A stretch of DNA of 64,000 nt from Collinsella sp. AF33-16. GTDB lineage: Bacteria > Actinomycetota > Coriobacteriia > Coriobacteriales > Coriobacteriaceae. The translations under genes and the position numbers were made by a program. The notes below the pieces were generated by a model. It was not told the DNA's origin. It saw only the letters and a program-made list of their open reading frames with translations, and did no database searches. Location of the stretch: positions 1-64,000 of the forward strand of contig NZ_QRQC01000011.1 of the NCBI RefSeq assembly GCF_003475325.1, given 5' to 3'. Shown here piece by piece: positions 1 to 8,681 of the stretch (the first letter of the stretch is position 1; each line of letters begins with the position of its first letter).

Positions 1-149
1 GCGTGCGGCGGAGGGGGCGGGCCTGAGACATATTAAGGTTGCTGCTCTACAGTCCTGCTCACGACGGAGAGCACATTAAGTGCTCTCCTGTTCGTGCGGA
101 ACTCGCGACAACCTTAATATGTCTCAGGCCCGCCCCCTCCGCCGCACGC
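1..149. repeat. Large intergenic hairpin, family A copy 1
   Basis: Positions 1-41 and 109-149 are a perfect 41-bp inverted repeat, which may extend left of the window. The 67-base loop holds a smaller perfect hairpin (66-74 with 80-88, loop ATTAA) flanked by CACGA/TCGTG. The loop core recurs in the copy at 29923-30143, while the long outer arms have entirely different sequence there, yet are also fully paired. The element begins about 40 bases after the stop of the minus-strand phosphatase gene, so it may act as a 3'-end structure. Its function is unknown. Confidence 0.85.
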
Positions 150-191
150 TGGGAACGCCACGTTGATGTCTGCTAAACCTTGCTCGCTCAG

Positions 192-818
192 CTAATTACT
201 TTGTTGGGGGTCCACTATTTGCTGGAGGGTGAACTTGCATTGCATTGGCTCGCCTTCTACTTGTAGCTTTGCCTCATCGAAATCGAAAATCATGATGGCG
301 CAGTTGGGGAGTTTTGCTGGGAGTTTGAAGTCCTCTGGGGCGGCGGCTTTGATGAATTGGCGGCTGGCGCTGCCGTGGCTTACTGCTAGAAGGGTCTCGA
401 TATCCTCGGCGCTTATGAGATTAGTGAGGGTGGCTACCATGCGTTCTTGCAACGCTTTGCTTCCCTCTCCTCCAAAGGGGACCAGGTCCTCGCCCGGATC
501 CCAGACGTCGGTGGGCAGGGCGTCGTGCGGGCCCTCTTCGAAGGAGCCGTAGCTGCGCTCGATGATGCCTTCGCAGGGCTCGACTGCGGCGTCCGGACCG
601 AGGAGTTCGTATGCGACGAGACTTGCCGTGTTCATGGCTCGGCCTAAGGGTGATGAGACCACTTTGTCGGGGACGACGCCGTGGGCTTTGAGCCATGCGG
701 CTGCCATTCCCGCTTGTTTGCGGCCCAGGTCGGTCAGCGGTGAATCGCAGCGGCCCTGGACCAGCTTTTTGACGTTGAACTCCGTCTGACCGTGGCGGAG
801 TAGATACAGCTTCTTCAT
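192..818 (-). CDS. Histidine phosphatase family protein (phosphoglycerate mutase-like)
   Basis: A 208-residue protein of the branch-1 histidine phosphatase superfamily, which transfers phosphate through a phospho-histidine. The N-terminal signature LRHGQTEFN (about residues 7-15) gives the catalytic His, and SHGSASRQF near residue 150 gives the second conserved His. The Glu-bearing SYGSFEEGP lies between them. No signal peptide is seen, so it is cytoplasmic. The start ATG at 818 follows GGGGAGAG at good spacing. The CDF transporter ends 39 bases upstream on the same strand, so the two are probably cotranscribed. Sequence alone cannot choose among phosphoglycerate mutase, cobalamin-pathway or general phosphatase substrates; a broad-range phosphatase is the safer reading. 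Confidence 0.9.
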   Translation of the reverse strand: MKKLYLLRHGQTEFNVKKLVQGRCDSPLTDLGRKQAGMAAAWLKAHGVVPDKVVSSPLGRAMNTASLVAYELLGPDAAVEPCEGIIERSYGSFEEGPHDALPTDVWDPGEDLVPFGGEGSKALQERMVATLTNLISAEDIETLLAVSHGSASRQFIKAAAPEDFKLPAKLPNCAIMIFDFDEAKLQVEGEPMQCKFTLQQIVDPQQSN

Positions 819-857
819 GCTCTCCCCTTCTGCATAACCTGCTTTGCCGGCACAGCC

Positions 858-2012
858 TTACTCGTGGGTATGCCCTACGTAGTCTTCGTCGATCGTGATC
901 TTGGCAATCGACTTGGGATATTCCGATTCGACCCGTTGTGCCAGCGCGTGCTTTAAGTCTTCGGCACTCATCTGCAGATCCGAGGGACGCACGCAGTCAA
1001 AGATCACGTTGGTGTGCGTGGGGCCCGGAACACAGCGTAGGTCGTGGATCGAGAGGCGGCTATCAATCTCTTGAGCCATAGCGTTGATGCGCAGATGCAT
1101 GCTCGCCACCTTTGGATCGTCGGTCACGATGGGGTCGTAATGGAGCGTGACAATCATGCCGTCTTCGTTCCTAAATGCCTGTTCAATGTTGTCGAGCGTG
1201 TCGTGACTTTCCAGCGGGCTGGCCTCGGCTGCCATCTCGGCGTGAGCGCTTGCGAACTTTCTGCCTGGGCCGTAGTCGTGAACCATCAAATCGTGAACGC
1301 CCAAAACGCCGGGGTAGCTCATGATCTTGTCTCGAATGTGCTTGACCAGCTTGGGATCGGGCGCCTGGCCCAAAAGCGGGCTCACCGTATCCTGGATGAG
1401 TTCAAAACCGCTCCAACCAATATAGGCGCCAACGGCAAGTCCAACCCATGCATCAAGATTGATATGCGTCACCTGGGAAACAATCGCGCACGCCAGCACG
1501 GCGCCCGTGGCTAGAACATCGTTCTTGGAATCCTGCGCGGTCGCATGCAGCGTCTCGGACTCAATGCGGTCACCGAGCTTTTGGTTAAGGGCCGCCATCC
1601 AGAGCTTTACGACCATCGAAAGCACTAGAACTGCCACCAGGGCAAGCGAGAACTCGACAGGTTCGGGGTGGATGACGCGCTCGACCGAGGACTTCACCAG
1701 CTCAACGCCAATCAGCAGCACGAGTGCCGCCACGACCAATCCCGAGAGATACTCGTAGCGACCGTGGCCGTAAGGATGCTCGGGGTCGGCCGGCTTGCTC
1801 GCCAGCTTAAAGCCCAGCACGCTCACGATATTCGAGCTGGCATCGGACAGGTTGTTCATGGCATCCGCCACGATCGAAACCGATCCCGACAGCACGCCAA
1901 TTGCACCCTTCGCAGCGCATAGTGCCACATTGGCGACAATACACACCATGCCCGTCAACGTGCCCACGCGCGCACGGTCGCCCTGCGCACGACGAACAAT
2001 CCACTCGACCAT
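858..2012 (-). CDS. Cation diffusion facilitator (CDF) metal transporter
   Basis: A 384-residue membrane protein of the CDF family, which exports divalent metals such as Zn, Mn or Fe in exchange for protons. About six hydrophobic segments fill residues 15-210. The family signature HPYGHGRYEYLSG follows the second segment. Asp residues in DAMNNLSD (segment 2) and NLDAWVG (segment 5) match the transport-site acids. The C-terminal 170 residues form the cytoplasmic dimerisation domain, extended compared with the usual 300-residue members. It probably shares a transcript with the phosphatase downstream. Metal specificity cannot be read from the sequence. Confidence 0.93.
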   Translation of the reverse strand: MVEWIVRRAQGDRARVGTLTGMVCIVANVALCAAKGAIGVLSGSVSIVADAMNNLSDASSNIVSVLGFKLASKPADPEHPYGHGRYEYLSGLVVAALVLLIGVELVKSSVERVIHPEPVEFSLALVAVLVLSMVVKLWMAALNQKLGDRIESETLHATAQDSKNDVLATGAVLACAIVSQVTHINLDAWVGLAVGAYIGWSGFELIQDTVSPLLGQAPDPKLVKHIRDKIMSYPGVLGVHDLMVHDYGPGRKFASAHAEMAAEASPLESHDTLDNIEQAFRNEDGMIVTLHYDPIVTDDPKVASMHLRINAMAQEIDSRLSIHDLRCVPGPTHTNVIFDCVRPSDLQMSAEDLKHALAQRVESEYPKSIAKITIDEDYVGHTHE

Positions 2013-2091
2013 CTACATCCGCCCCCACGGTACTACCTATATATCTATTGCTCAAACGGATTGTAGTGTAGCCACTTTGTCCTCCAGATAC

Positions 2092-2124
2092 AAAAAGGCC
2101 GCGACCCACACGGGCCACGGCCTT
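2092..2124 (-). terminator. Rho-independent terminator after the EIIC gene
   Basis: On the minus strand a GC-rich stem (GGCCGTGGCCC with its imperfect complement) is followed by TTTTTGTAT. It lies about 40 bases past the EIIC stop and separates it from the CDF gene. Confidence 0.85.
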
Positions 2125-2162
2125 GGAATGTGGCAAAGGAATCGTCCTTGTGCCGCACAGGT

Positions 2163-3377
2163 TTACGCGCTTACTTCGGCCGCGCTCTTAGAGGTTTCGG
2201 GCAAATCGGCTCCATCCCCCGCCGCCTGCCCCTTCGCCGGAACCACGCCAAAGCAGTAGCTCAGCGCCGCAGACACCGCAAATGCCATACCGCCGGCAGC
2301 GCAGCACCACAGCAGGTTCGAGATGCCGCCCGTGGCAAAGCCAATGACCATGAGGACATTCGTCATGCCGATGGTATAGGCCGTAACGTGGCCCACGGCC
2401 GCAACAAGGCCTCCGACGGCGCCGCCAATGGCCATGCACGTCAGGCACCTGCCATATTTAAAGCCGCAACCGTACAGCGCCGGCTCGCTTACGCCGCCAA
2501 GAACACCCGAGATTGAATAGCCCAGCATGAGAGCCTTCTCGTCCTTATCCGCAACGCGAAGCGACGCGCCAAAGGGCATGCCCCAAACGGCGAACGTTGC
2601 CATCGTCGCGGCGATCAAGATGCACGAATCCGTTCCCACACTCATAAACTGCGCATAGGCAAGCGATAGGACAACGTTGCTGACGCCGGCGATCTTTAGG
2701 AACTCCCAGCCCGCGGCAAGCCCCATGAGCGTGAGCAGCGACACGATGCCACCGGAATTGCCAAGCATAAACATAAGCTGGCCCAACAGCATGCCCAGAT
2801 AGCTGCCCGCCGGCGCCGTAATGCACAGGGAAACCGGAACCATGACGAGCATGGTCGCAAACGGAACGAACGAAAACGCCACGGCCTTAGGGATAACGCA
2901 CGAAAAGAAACACTCCACTCGCCATAGCACGGGCACCGAGATGAGAACCGGGATAGCAGTCGTCGTGTAATCGTTGACCGGCGCGGGAAGCAGACCATAC
3001 ACGGAAGTCATCGATGCCCCCGTCGTCGATGCGGCATCGACGAGCTTAAGCAGATCGGGCGCAATCAATACGCCGCCCAGCATCATGCCCAGCTGCTCCG
3101 AGCAACCGAGCTGGCGGGCGGCCGCCCAACCAAGATAGATGGGCAAAAAGTAGTAGCCGGCGTTATAGAGCCAACTGTAGAACAGGCGATAGATTTCGGA
3201 ATCGGCAGACCACAGGCCCAGCATGCCTTCGCCCATAATGACGGCGACGGTGCGGAACAACGCCGCGCAGACAATAAAGGGCAGCGCCGACATCATGCTT
3301 TTGGACAGATATTCCACCACGGCCATGGCGTTTGATGAAACCGTCGTTATAAACGAGGTGTTAGTAACTTGTGACAT
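2163..3377 (-). CDS. PTS glucose-family EIIC, stand-alone
   Basis: A 404-residue membrane permease subunit of the glucose/sucrose/beta-glucoside PTS family, which moves a sugar across the membrane for phosphorylation. It has about ten hydrophobic segments and the family motif GGVSEPALYG at residues 294-303 (variant of GITEP). The longer upstream reading frame is out of the family; ATG at 3377 is preceded by GGAAAGG and gives a normal EIIC N-terminus. Neither EIIB nor EIIA is attached or adjacent, although most relatives are fused IIBC or IIBCA. The EIIA-Glc protein at 43446-44009 could be a partner. The gene starts 40 bases after accDA ends, but is functionally unrelated. Substrate unknown. 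Confidence 0.9.
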   Translation of the reverse strand: MSQVTNTSFITTVSSNAMAVVEYLSKSMMSALPFIVCAALFRTVAVIMGEGMLGLWSADSEIYRLFYSWLYNAGYYFLPIYLGWAAARQLGCSEQLGMMLGGVLIAPDLLKLVDAASTTGASMTSVYGLLPAPVNDYTTTAIPVLISVPVLWRVECFFSCVIPKAVAFSFVPFATMLVMVPVSLCITAPAGSYLGMLLGQLMFMLGNSGGIVSLLTLMGLAAGWEFLKIAGVSNVVLSLAYAQFMSVGTDSCILIAATMATFAVWGMPFGASLRVADKDEKALMLGYSISGVLGGVSEPALYGCGFKYGRCLTCMAIGGAVGGLVAAVGHVTAYTIGMTNVLMVIGFATGGISNLLWCCAAGGMAFAVSAALSYCFGVVPAKGQAAGDGADLPETSKSAAEVSA

Positions 3378-3417
3378 GGAACGCCTTTCCCAATGTGACA
3401 TGCGGACTGCCCCTTTG

Positions 3418-5142
3418 TCACATCGTGCGGTATCGACCGATTGCGCGGTACTTTTCGTAGCGGAGGTTTGTGAGGGTCGCGTCGTCGAGCTGCCCAAGCG
3501 TATCGAAGGCATCAAATGCCGAGGACATGACGGCACCGGCGATCTCCTCATGCGACAGGCCCCTATCGTCAACGATGCCGTCGATGATGCCGAGCGCCAA
3601 CAGATCGGGGGCCGTGAGCTTAAGCGCCTCGGCGGCCTCATTCGCGCGCTCGGTATCCTTCCACAGGATCGACGCACAGGCCTCGGGGCTCACGACCGAA
3701 TAGGCCGAGCTCGAGAGCATCAGGATGCGGTCGGCCACGGATAGCGCCAGCGCGCCACCAGAGCCGCCCTCGCCTGTCACCACCGAGACAATCGGCGTCT
3801 TAAGGCCGCTCATCTCCATGAGATTCTGGGCAATCGCCTCGCCCTGGCCGCGCTCCTCGGCACCGATGCCGCAAAACGCGCCCGAAGTATCGACCAGGCA
3901 CAGAACCGGTCGACCAAACTTTTCGGCCTGGCGCATAAGGCGACGTGCTTTGCGGTAGCCCTCGGGATGTGCCATACCAAAGTTGCGACGCATGCGCTCT
4001 TTGGTCGTGGTACCGCGCTCGATGGCGATGACCGTTACGGGGCGTCCGTCTTTCCAGCCAATGCCAGCCACCACAGCGGCGTCGTCGCCAAAGTAGCGGT
4101 CGCCGTGCAGCTCTACGAATCCGTCGAGACCCAACGAGATCATCTCGCCTGCCGTGGCGCGGTTCGCCGAGCGAGTCTGTTTGACGATTTCGAGCGCGCT
4201 TTTTGGTGCGGCCGAGCGCTTAAACAAGTGTCCCAGCTTTTTGTCGCGACGACCCGTATGCACGATCTCATGCGGTGCCCCCAGGCCGGGCGCGTGCCCT
4301 TCGTGCAGCGCCAGCAGCTCGCCTACCGTGAGCGCAATCTCACCACGCGGAACAACGGCATCGCAAAAGCCGTGCTCCAGCAAAAACTCGGAACGCTGGA
4401 ATCCCTTGGGCAGACGCTTGTGCATGTTCTGCTCGATCACGCGCGGGCCGGCAAATGCCGTCAGGGCATCGGGCTCGGCCAGGATAATGTCGCCCTCCAT
4501 GGCAAAGCTCGCGGTTACACCTCCGGTCGTGGGATCGGTGAGCACCGTGATATACAGGCCGCCCGCCTCGCTGTGGCGCCTAACCGCTGCAGAAATCTTG
4601 GCCATCTGCATGAGCGAGGTCACGCCCTCCTGCATGCGGGCGCCGCCCGATACGGTAAAGCCAACGACCGGCAGCCCCAACTCGGCCGCGCGCTCAAAGA
4701 CACGACAGATCTTCTCGCCCACCACGGAGCCCATTGAGCCCATCATAAAGTTGGCATCCATAAAGAAGAGCGCGGTATCGCAGCCGCAGATTTTGCCCCT
4801 GCCGCACACAACGGCATCGCGCTCGCCCGAACGCTCGCTCACGCTCTTAAGCTTGTCGGCATAACCGGGAAACGAGAGGAAGTCCTTCGACGCCAGATTG
4901 GCATCCCATTCCTCAAAGGTACCCGCGTCGACCGTCATGCGCATGCGCGCGCGACCGCTCACGCGAAAGTGTTTGCCGCAACGAGGGCAGACCTCGAGGT
5001 TGTCGTGCAGGCGCGCCTCATCGATCACACGGCGGCACTCCGGGCATTTGACAAACACGTGGCGCGCGGGGAACTCGGCGCACGACTCGGTTATCGGCCC
5101 CTCAAGGACATTGACCGTCTTCGCTTTTCTATTCATCAGCAT
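3418..5142 (-). CDS. accDA: Acetyl-CoA carboxylase carboxyltransferase, fused beta-alpha
   Basis: A 574-residue fusion of both carboxyltransferase subunits, which move the carboxyl group from carboxybiotin to acetyl-CoA to form malonyl-CoA. Residues about 30-275 are AccD: a Zn ribbon (CPEC and CPRC) and the GGARMQEG loop. Residues about 305-560 are AccA: ELHGDRYFGDD, TSGAFCGIGAEERGQ and GEGGSGGALAL. These subunits are separate proteins in E. coli, so the fusion is notable and fixes 1:1 stoichiometry. The start overlaps accC by 14 bases; a second in-frame ATG lies two codons later. It is the last gene of the fatty-acid operon. Confidence 0.95.
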   Translation of the reverse strand: MLMNRKAKTVNVLEGPITESCAEFPARHVFVKCPECRRVIDEARLHDNLEVCPRCGKHFRVSGRARMRMTVDAGTFEEWDANLASKDFLSFPGYADKLKSVSERSGERDAVVCGRGKICGCDTALFFMDANFMMGSMGSVVGEKICRVFERAAELGLPVVGFTVSGGARMQEGVTSLMQMAKISAAVRRHSEAGGLYITVLTDPTTGGVTASFAMEGDIILAEPDALTAFAGPRVIEQNMHKRLPKGFQRSEFLLEHGFCDAVVPRGEIALTVGELLALHEGHAPGLGAPHEIVHTGRRDKKLGHLFKRSAAPKSALEIVKQTRSANRATAGEMISLGLDGFVELHGDRYFGDDAAVVAGIGWKDGRPVTVIAIERGTTTKERMRRNFGMAHPEGYRKARRLMRQAEKFGRPVLCLVDTSGAFCGIGAEERGQGEAIAQNLMEMSGLKTPIVSVVTGEGGSGGALALSVADRILMLSSSAYSVVSPEACASILWKDTERANEAAEALKLTAPDLLALGIIDGIVDDRGLSHEEIAGAVMSSAFDAFDTLGQLDDATLTNLRYEKYRAIGRYRTM

Positions 5143-6472
5143 AGAGATGCCCCATCAGATCGGTGTGATACATGCCCGACAAAAACTCGTCGTTTGCCAG
5201 CACGTCGAGCTGAAGCTCGCTATTTTCGCTCACGCCCTCAATCACGAGCTCGCCCAGGGCCGAGCGCATCTTGCGAATGGCACCGTCACGCGTGGGCGCG
5301 CACACGATGAGCTTGCCGAGCATGGAGTCGTAGTACGGCGGAACTTTCGCTCCGGTAAACATGGCGGAATCCCAGCGCACGCGCGGACCACCCGGCACAC
5401 GCAACGCGGTGACCGTTCCACATGACGGTAGAAAGTCCGGCGTTTCGGCATTGATGCGGCACTCCATGGCGTGGTTGCGGACCGGTACGTCCTCCTGCTC
5501 AAAGGGCAGAGGCTGGCCGGCAGCCACGCGCAGCTGCCACTTAACCAGGTCGGTATCGGTCACAAACTCCGTAACCGGATGCTCCACCTGCAAGCGCGTG
5601 TTCATTTCCATAAAGTAGAAATTGCCGTCATCTGAGTACAAAAACTCGATGGTGCCAGCGCCCTCATAGCCAACGGCACGAGCCAGGTCGCGCGCGGCCT
5701 TGTGCATGCGCGCGCGAATATCATCGCGTCCGTCGAGGCACGGCGCGGGGCTCTCCTCGATCAGCTTTTGGTTGCGGCGCTGCACCGAGCACTCGCGCTC
5801 GCCGAGCGAAAACACATGGCCCTGCTTATCGGCCATAATCTGTACCTCAACGTGATGCGCCGGCGCAACGAACTTCTCCATGTAGCACTCGCCGTCGCCA
5901 AAAACGGCCTCACCCTCGGCACGCGCCTCGATGAACGCCTTTGCCGCATCTTCCACGCGCTCGACCTTGCGAATACCGCGACCGCCGCCGCCCGCGCGCG
6001 CCTTAATAAGCACGGGGCAGCCGATGCGCTCGGCCTCGGCCGTTGCTTCCTCGGGGCTTTTGAGCAAATCGCAGCCCGGCACGATGGGCACGCCCGCAGC
6101 AGCGGCCGTTCGGCGTGCGGCGTCCTTGTCGCCCATGCTGTCGATCACCTCGGCCGAAGGACCGACAAACGCCAGACCGAACTTGTCGCAGTCGCGCACG
6201 AAGCTCGCCTTCTCGGAGAAAAAGCCATAGCCGGGATGAATTGCCTTAGCTCCCGACTTTACGGCACAGGTGAGCACGGCATCGTCGTTGAGGTAGCTCT
6301 CGGCAAGACGCGGGCCACCGATGCAATATGCCTCGTCGGCAAGCTGCACGTGCAGCGCGTCCGCATCGGCCGTGGAATAGACGGCGACGGTCTTGATGCC
6401 CATATCGCGGCACGCGCGGATAACACGGACCGCGACTTCGCCACGGTTGGCAATGAGCACTTTGTCGAACAT
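5129..6472 (-). CDS. accC: Acetyl-CoA carboxylase biotin carboxylase
   Basis: A 447-residue biotin carboxylase, which uses ATP and bicarbonate to carboxylate the biotin on AccB. The N-terminal domain begins FDKVLIANRGEVAVR. The ATP-grasp domain carries the Gly-rich loop KARAGGGGRGIR and the acids in EFLYSDDGNFYFMEMNTR, followed by LQVEHPVTE. The length matches the family. The ATG at 6472 follows a GAAGGCTTC-type ribosome site; the frame is open further upstream but overlaps fabZ. It overlaps accDA by 14 bases, which suggests translational coupling. Confidence 0.97.
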   Translation of the reverse strand: MFDKVLIANRGEVAVRVIRACRDMGIKTVAVYSTADADALHVQLADEAYCIGGPRLAESYLNDDAVLTCAVKSGAKAIHPGYGFFSEKASFVRDCDKFGLAFVGPSAEVIDSMGDKDAARRTAAAAGVPIVPGCDLLKSPEEATAEAERIGCPVLIKARAGGGGRGIRKVERVEDAAKAFIEARAEGEAVFGDGECYMEKFVAPAHHVEVQIMADKQGHVFSLGERECSVQRRNQKLIEESPAPCLDGRDDIRARMHKAARDLARAVGYEGAGTIEFLYSDDGNFYFMEMNTRLQVEHPVTEFVTDTDLVKWQLRVAAGQPLPFEQEDVPVRNHAMECRINAETPDFLPSCGTVTALRVPGGPRVRWDSAMFTGAKVPPYYDSMLGKLIVCAPTRDGAIRKMRSALGELVIEGVSENSELQLDVLANDEFLSGMYHTDLMGHLYADE

Positions 6473-6482
6473 GAAGCCTTCC

Positions 6483-6905
6483 TTAACTTTCGTGCATGAG
6501 TGCAAAGGACATATCGGCGCGGCAGCAAACCTCACCGTTGACGCTCGCAGTACCCGTCGCAAAGCGGAACGGCCCGCGCGCACGCGTGATGGTGCACACC
6601 AGATCAACCGTGTCGCCCGGGCGCACCGGACGCTTAAAGCGCACCTTATCGAGGCTCGTATAGAACGGCGTCGCGCCGCGCGCCTCCTCATCGCCCATCA
6701 GCAGCACGCAGCAGTTCTGGGCGAGCATCTCGCACTGAATCACGCCGGGGACGACCGGGTTTCCCGGAAAATGTCCCTGCAAAAAGTACTCGTCGCCTGT
6801 AATCGTGATCTTGCCGTGGGCCTCGTCGCCCACCAGCTCGGCTTCGTCGAGCAAAAGCATCGGCTCGCGATGCGGTAACAGCTTCTTGAGCTCTTCTTTG
6901 TTCAT
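6483..6905 (-). CDS. fabZ: 3-hydroxyacyl-ACP dehydratase
   Basis: A 140-residue hot-dog-fold dehydratase that removes water from 3-hydroxyacyl-ACP during elongation. The catalytic motif GHFPGNPVVPGV supplies the His, and the Glu follows in IQCEMLAQ. A GTG three codons upstream is possible, but the ATG at 6905 sits at better distance from AGGTGA and gives the usual start. It is the only dehydratase in the cluster; no fabA or fabM is seen, so how double bonds are made is not shown here. It lies between accB and accC. Confidence 0.95.
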   Translation of the reverse strand: MNKEELKKLLPHREPMLLLDEAELVGDEAHGKITITGDEYFLQGHFPGNPVVPGVIQCEMLAQNCCVLLMGDEEARGATPFYTSLDKVRFKRPVRPGDTVDLVCTITRARGPFRFATGTASVNGEVCCRADMSFALMHES

Positions 6906-6914
6906 GGATATCAC

Positions 6915-7391
6915 CTATCCGATCCTCATGAGGCAGCTGCCAAACTCCACGAGGTCGCCATCGGCCACGCAGATCTCGAGCACCTCGCCGTCTGCCTCGG
7001 CCGTCACCTCGTTGAGAACCTTCATGGCCTCGATGATGCAAAGGGTCTCGCCGGCCTTGACCTTGGAGCCCACGCGCACAAACGGCTCGTCGCCCGGCGC
7101 AGGGGCAGCATAGAAGACGCCCACCATGGGAGCAGTCACCTCGGTGCCCTTGGGCTCCGGCGCGGCGGCAGGCCCCTGCGCGGCGGGCTCCGGCGCGGCG
7201 GCAGGCATGGCGACAGGAGCCACCGCCGGAGCGGCCACGGCACCCGGCATAGGCATGGGCACGGCAACCGGCTGCGCGGCACTCGCGCGCTCGAGTTCGA
7301 CCGCGGTGCCATCGGGCTCCTCAACACGTACGCGCGTAAGGCCGCGGTCCTCCATCACATCGGCTATCTCGGCAAGTCTTTTGGAATCCAT
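6915..7391 (-). CDS. accB: Acetyl-CoA carboxylase biotin carboxyl carrier protein
   Basis: A 158-residue BCCP that carries biotin between AccC and the carboxyltransferase. The biotinyl domain (residues 84-158) contains EAMKVLNEV with the biotinylated Lys at 124. Residues 40-80 are a flexible Ala/Pro linker. The N-terminal 35 residues are the usual dimerisation region. It lies four bases after fabF on the same strand, so the operon is tightly packed. The BirA ligase encoded divergently at 12772 is the likely modifying enzyme. Confidence 0.97.
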   Translation of the reverse strand: MDSKRLAEIADVMEDRGLTRVRVEEPDGTAVELERASAAQPVAVPMPMPGAVAAPAVAPVAMPAAAPEPAAQGPAAAPEPKGTEVTAPMVGVFYAAPAPGDEPFVRVGSKVKAGETLCIIEAMKVLNEVTAEADGEVLEICVADGDLVEFGSCLMRIG

Positions 7392-7394
7392 GCT

Positions 7395-8642
7395 CTAGCT
7401 CCTCGTATATCTACGCAGCGCGATGGCGGCGTTGTGCCCGCCAAAGCCCAGGTTGGTCGAAAGCGCCCAGGTAAGGTCGGCGCGAACCGCTCGAATAGGC
7501 GTGTAATCAAGATCGCAGGCGGGATCGGGCGTGTGGTAGTTAATGGTCGGGGGCACCACGCCCTGCTCGAGCGCCATGGCACAGGCCATGACCTCGATGG
7601 CCCCCGTGGCACCGATCATGTGCCCCGTCATCGACTTGGTCGACGAGACATGTGCGGCGCGCGCCGCGTCCTCGCCGAGCGCCCGCTTAATGCCCGCCGT
7701 CTCGGAGGAATCGTTGAGCTTGGTCGAGGTGCCGTGGGCATTGATGTAGAGGCCCTCGGAAGGCTTGACGTCGCCCTCGACCACCGCCAGCGATATCGCG
7801 CGGGCAATGCCGGCAGCCTCGGGATCGGGACTCGTGATGTGATAGGCATCATCGGTGTTGCCGTAGCCCACGACCTCGGCATAAATGTGCGCACTGCGCG
7901 CCTGCGCATGTTCCATGCTCTCGAGCACGAGCACGCAGGCGCCCTCGCCCATCACAAAGCCGTCGCGGTCTGCATCGAACGGACGGCAGGCCGTCGCGGG
8001 ATCGGGGTTGGTGGTCAATGCGCGGCAGGACGTAAAGCCCGCAACGGCATCGGGGATAATTGCGGCCTCGGCGCCGCCCGCGAGGATCGCGTCGGCATAG
8101 CCGTGCTTGATGGCGCGGAACGCCTCACCCACCGCATGGGCAGAAGTCGCGCAGGCAGTCACGACGGGTAGGGTCGGGCCCTTTGCCTTATGGCGAATCG
8201 CGATGTTGCCCGAAGCCATGTTGGGAATCATCATCGCGATCATGTAAGGCGATGCGCGACGAGGCCCCCGATCGGCGATCGCGTGGACGTTGTCGACGAG
8301 TGTCTGCATGCCGCCCACACCCGAGCCCACGTAGACGCCCAGGCGCTCTCGATCGATGGCGCCTTCGACATCAAAGCCCGCATCGTGCATGGCCTCGTCC
8401 GAAGCCGCCATCGCAAACTGAACGCAGGGGTCGAGATGCCTGGCGTCACGCTTGCCAAAGTAATCGTTGCCGTCAAAGCCCTTGACCTCGGCCGCCACCT
8501 TGACGGCAAACGCATCGGTATCGAAGTGCGTGATCGGGCCGATGCCGCACGTGCCAGCGCACATGGCCGCCCAGGTGGCAAGCGCGGTGTTACCGAGCGG
8601 CGATACGGCACCTATGCCGGTAATTGCAACTCTCTGTTCCAT
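7395..8642 (-). CDS. fabF: Beta-ketoacyl-ACP synthase II
   Basis: A 415-residue condensing enzyme that elongates acyl-ACP with malonyl-ACP. The Cys-His-His triad is visible: Cys164 in VTACATSAHA, His303 in NAHGTSTK and His341 in MTGHMIGATGA. The C-terminal NLGFGGHNA is also typical. Two adjacent ATGs (8645 and 8642) follow GAGGAG; the second has the better spacing and is used here. It is the only elongating synthase in the window besides FabH. Confidence 0.96.
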   Translation of the reverse strand: MEQRVAITGIGAVSPLGNTALATWAAMCAGTCGIGPITHFDTDAFAVKVAAEVKGFDGNDYFGKRDARHLDPCVQFAMAASDEAMHDAGFDVEGAIDRERLGVYVGSGVGGMQTLVDNVHAIADRGPRRASPYMIAMMIPNMASGNIAIRHKAKGPTLPVVTACATSAHAVGEAFRAIKHGYADAILAGGAEAAIIPDAVAGFTSCRALTTNPDPATACRPFDADRDGFVMGEGACVLVLESMEHAQARSAHIYAEVVGYGNTDDAYHITSPDPEAAGIARAISLAVVEGDVKPSEGLYINAHGTSTKLNDSSETAGIKRALGEDAARAAHVSSTKSMTGHMIGATGAIEVMACAMALEQGVVPPTINYHTPDPACDLDYTPIRAVRADLTWALSTNLGFGGHNAAIALRRYTRS

Positions 8643-8681
8643 CATGGTCTCCTCATCCAAGCCGTTCTTCGGCCCTGATTT

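Noticed and set aside
3378..3677. 100-codon N-terminal extension of the EIIC gene
   Set aside because: It overlaps the end of accDA in another frame and has Arg/Ser-rich shadow composition. The ATG at 3377 has a good site.
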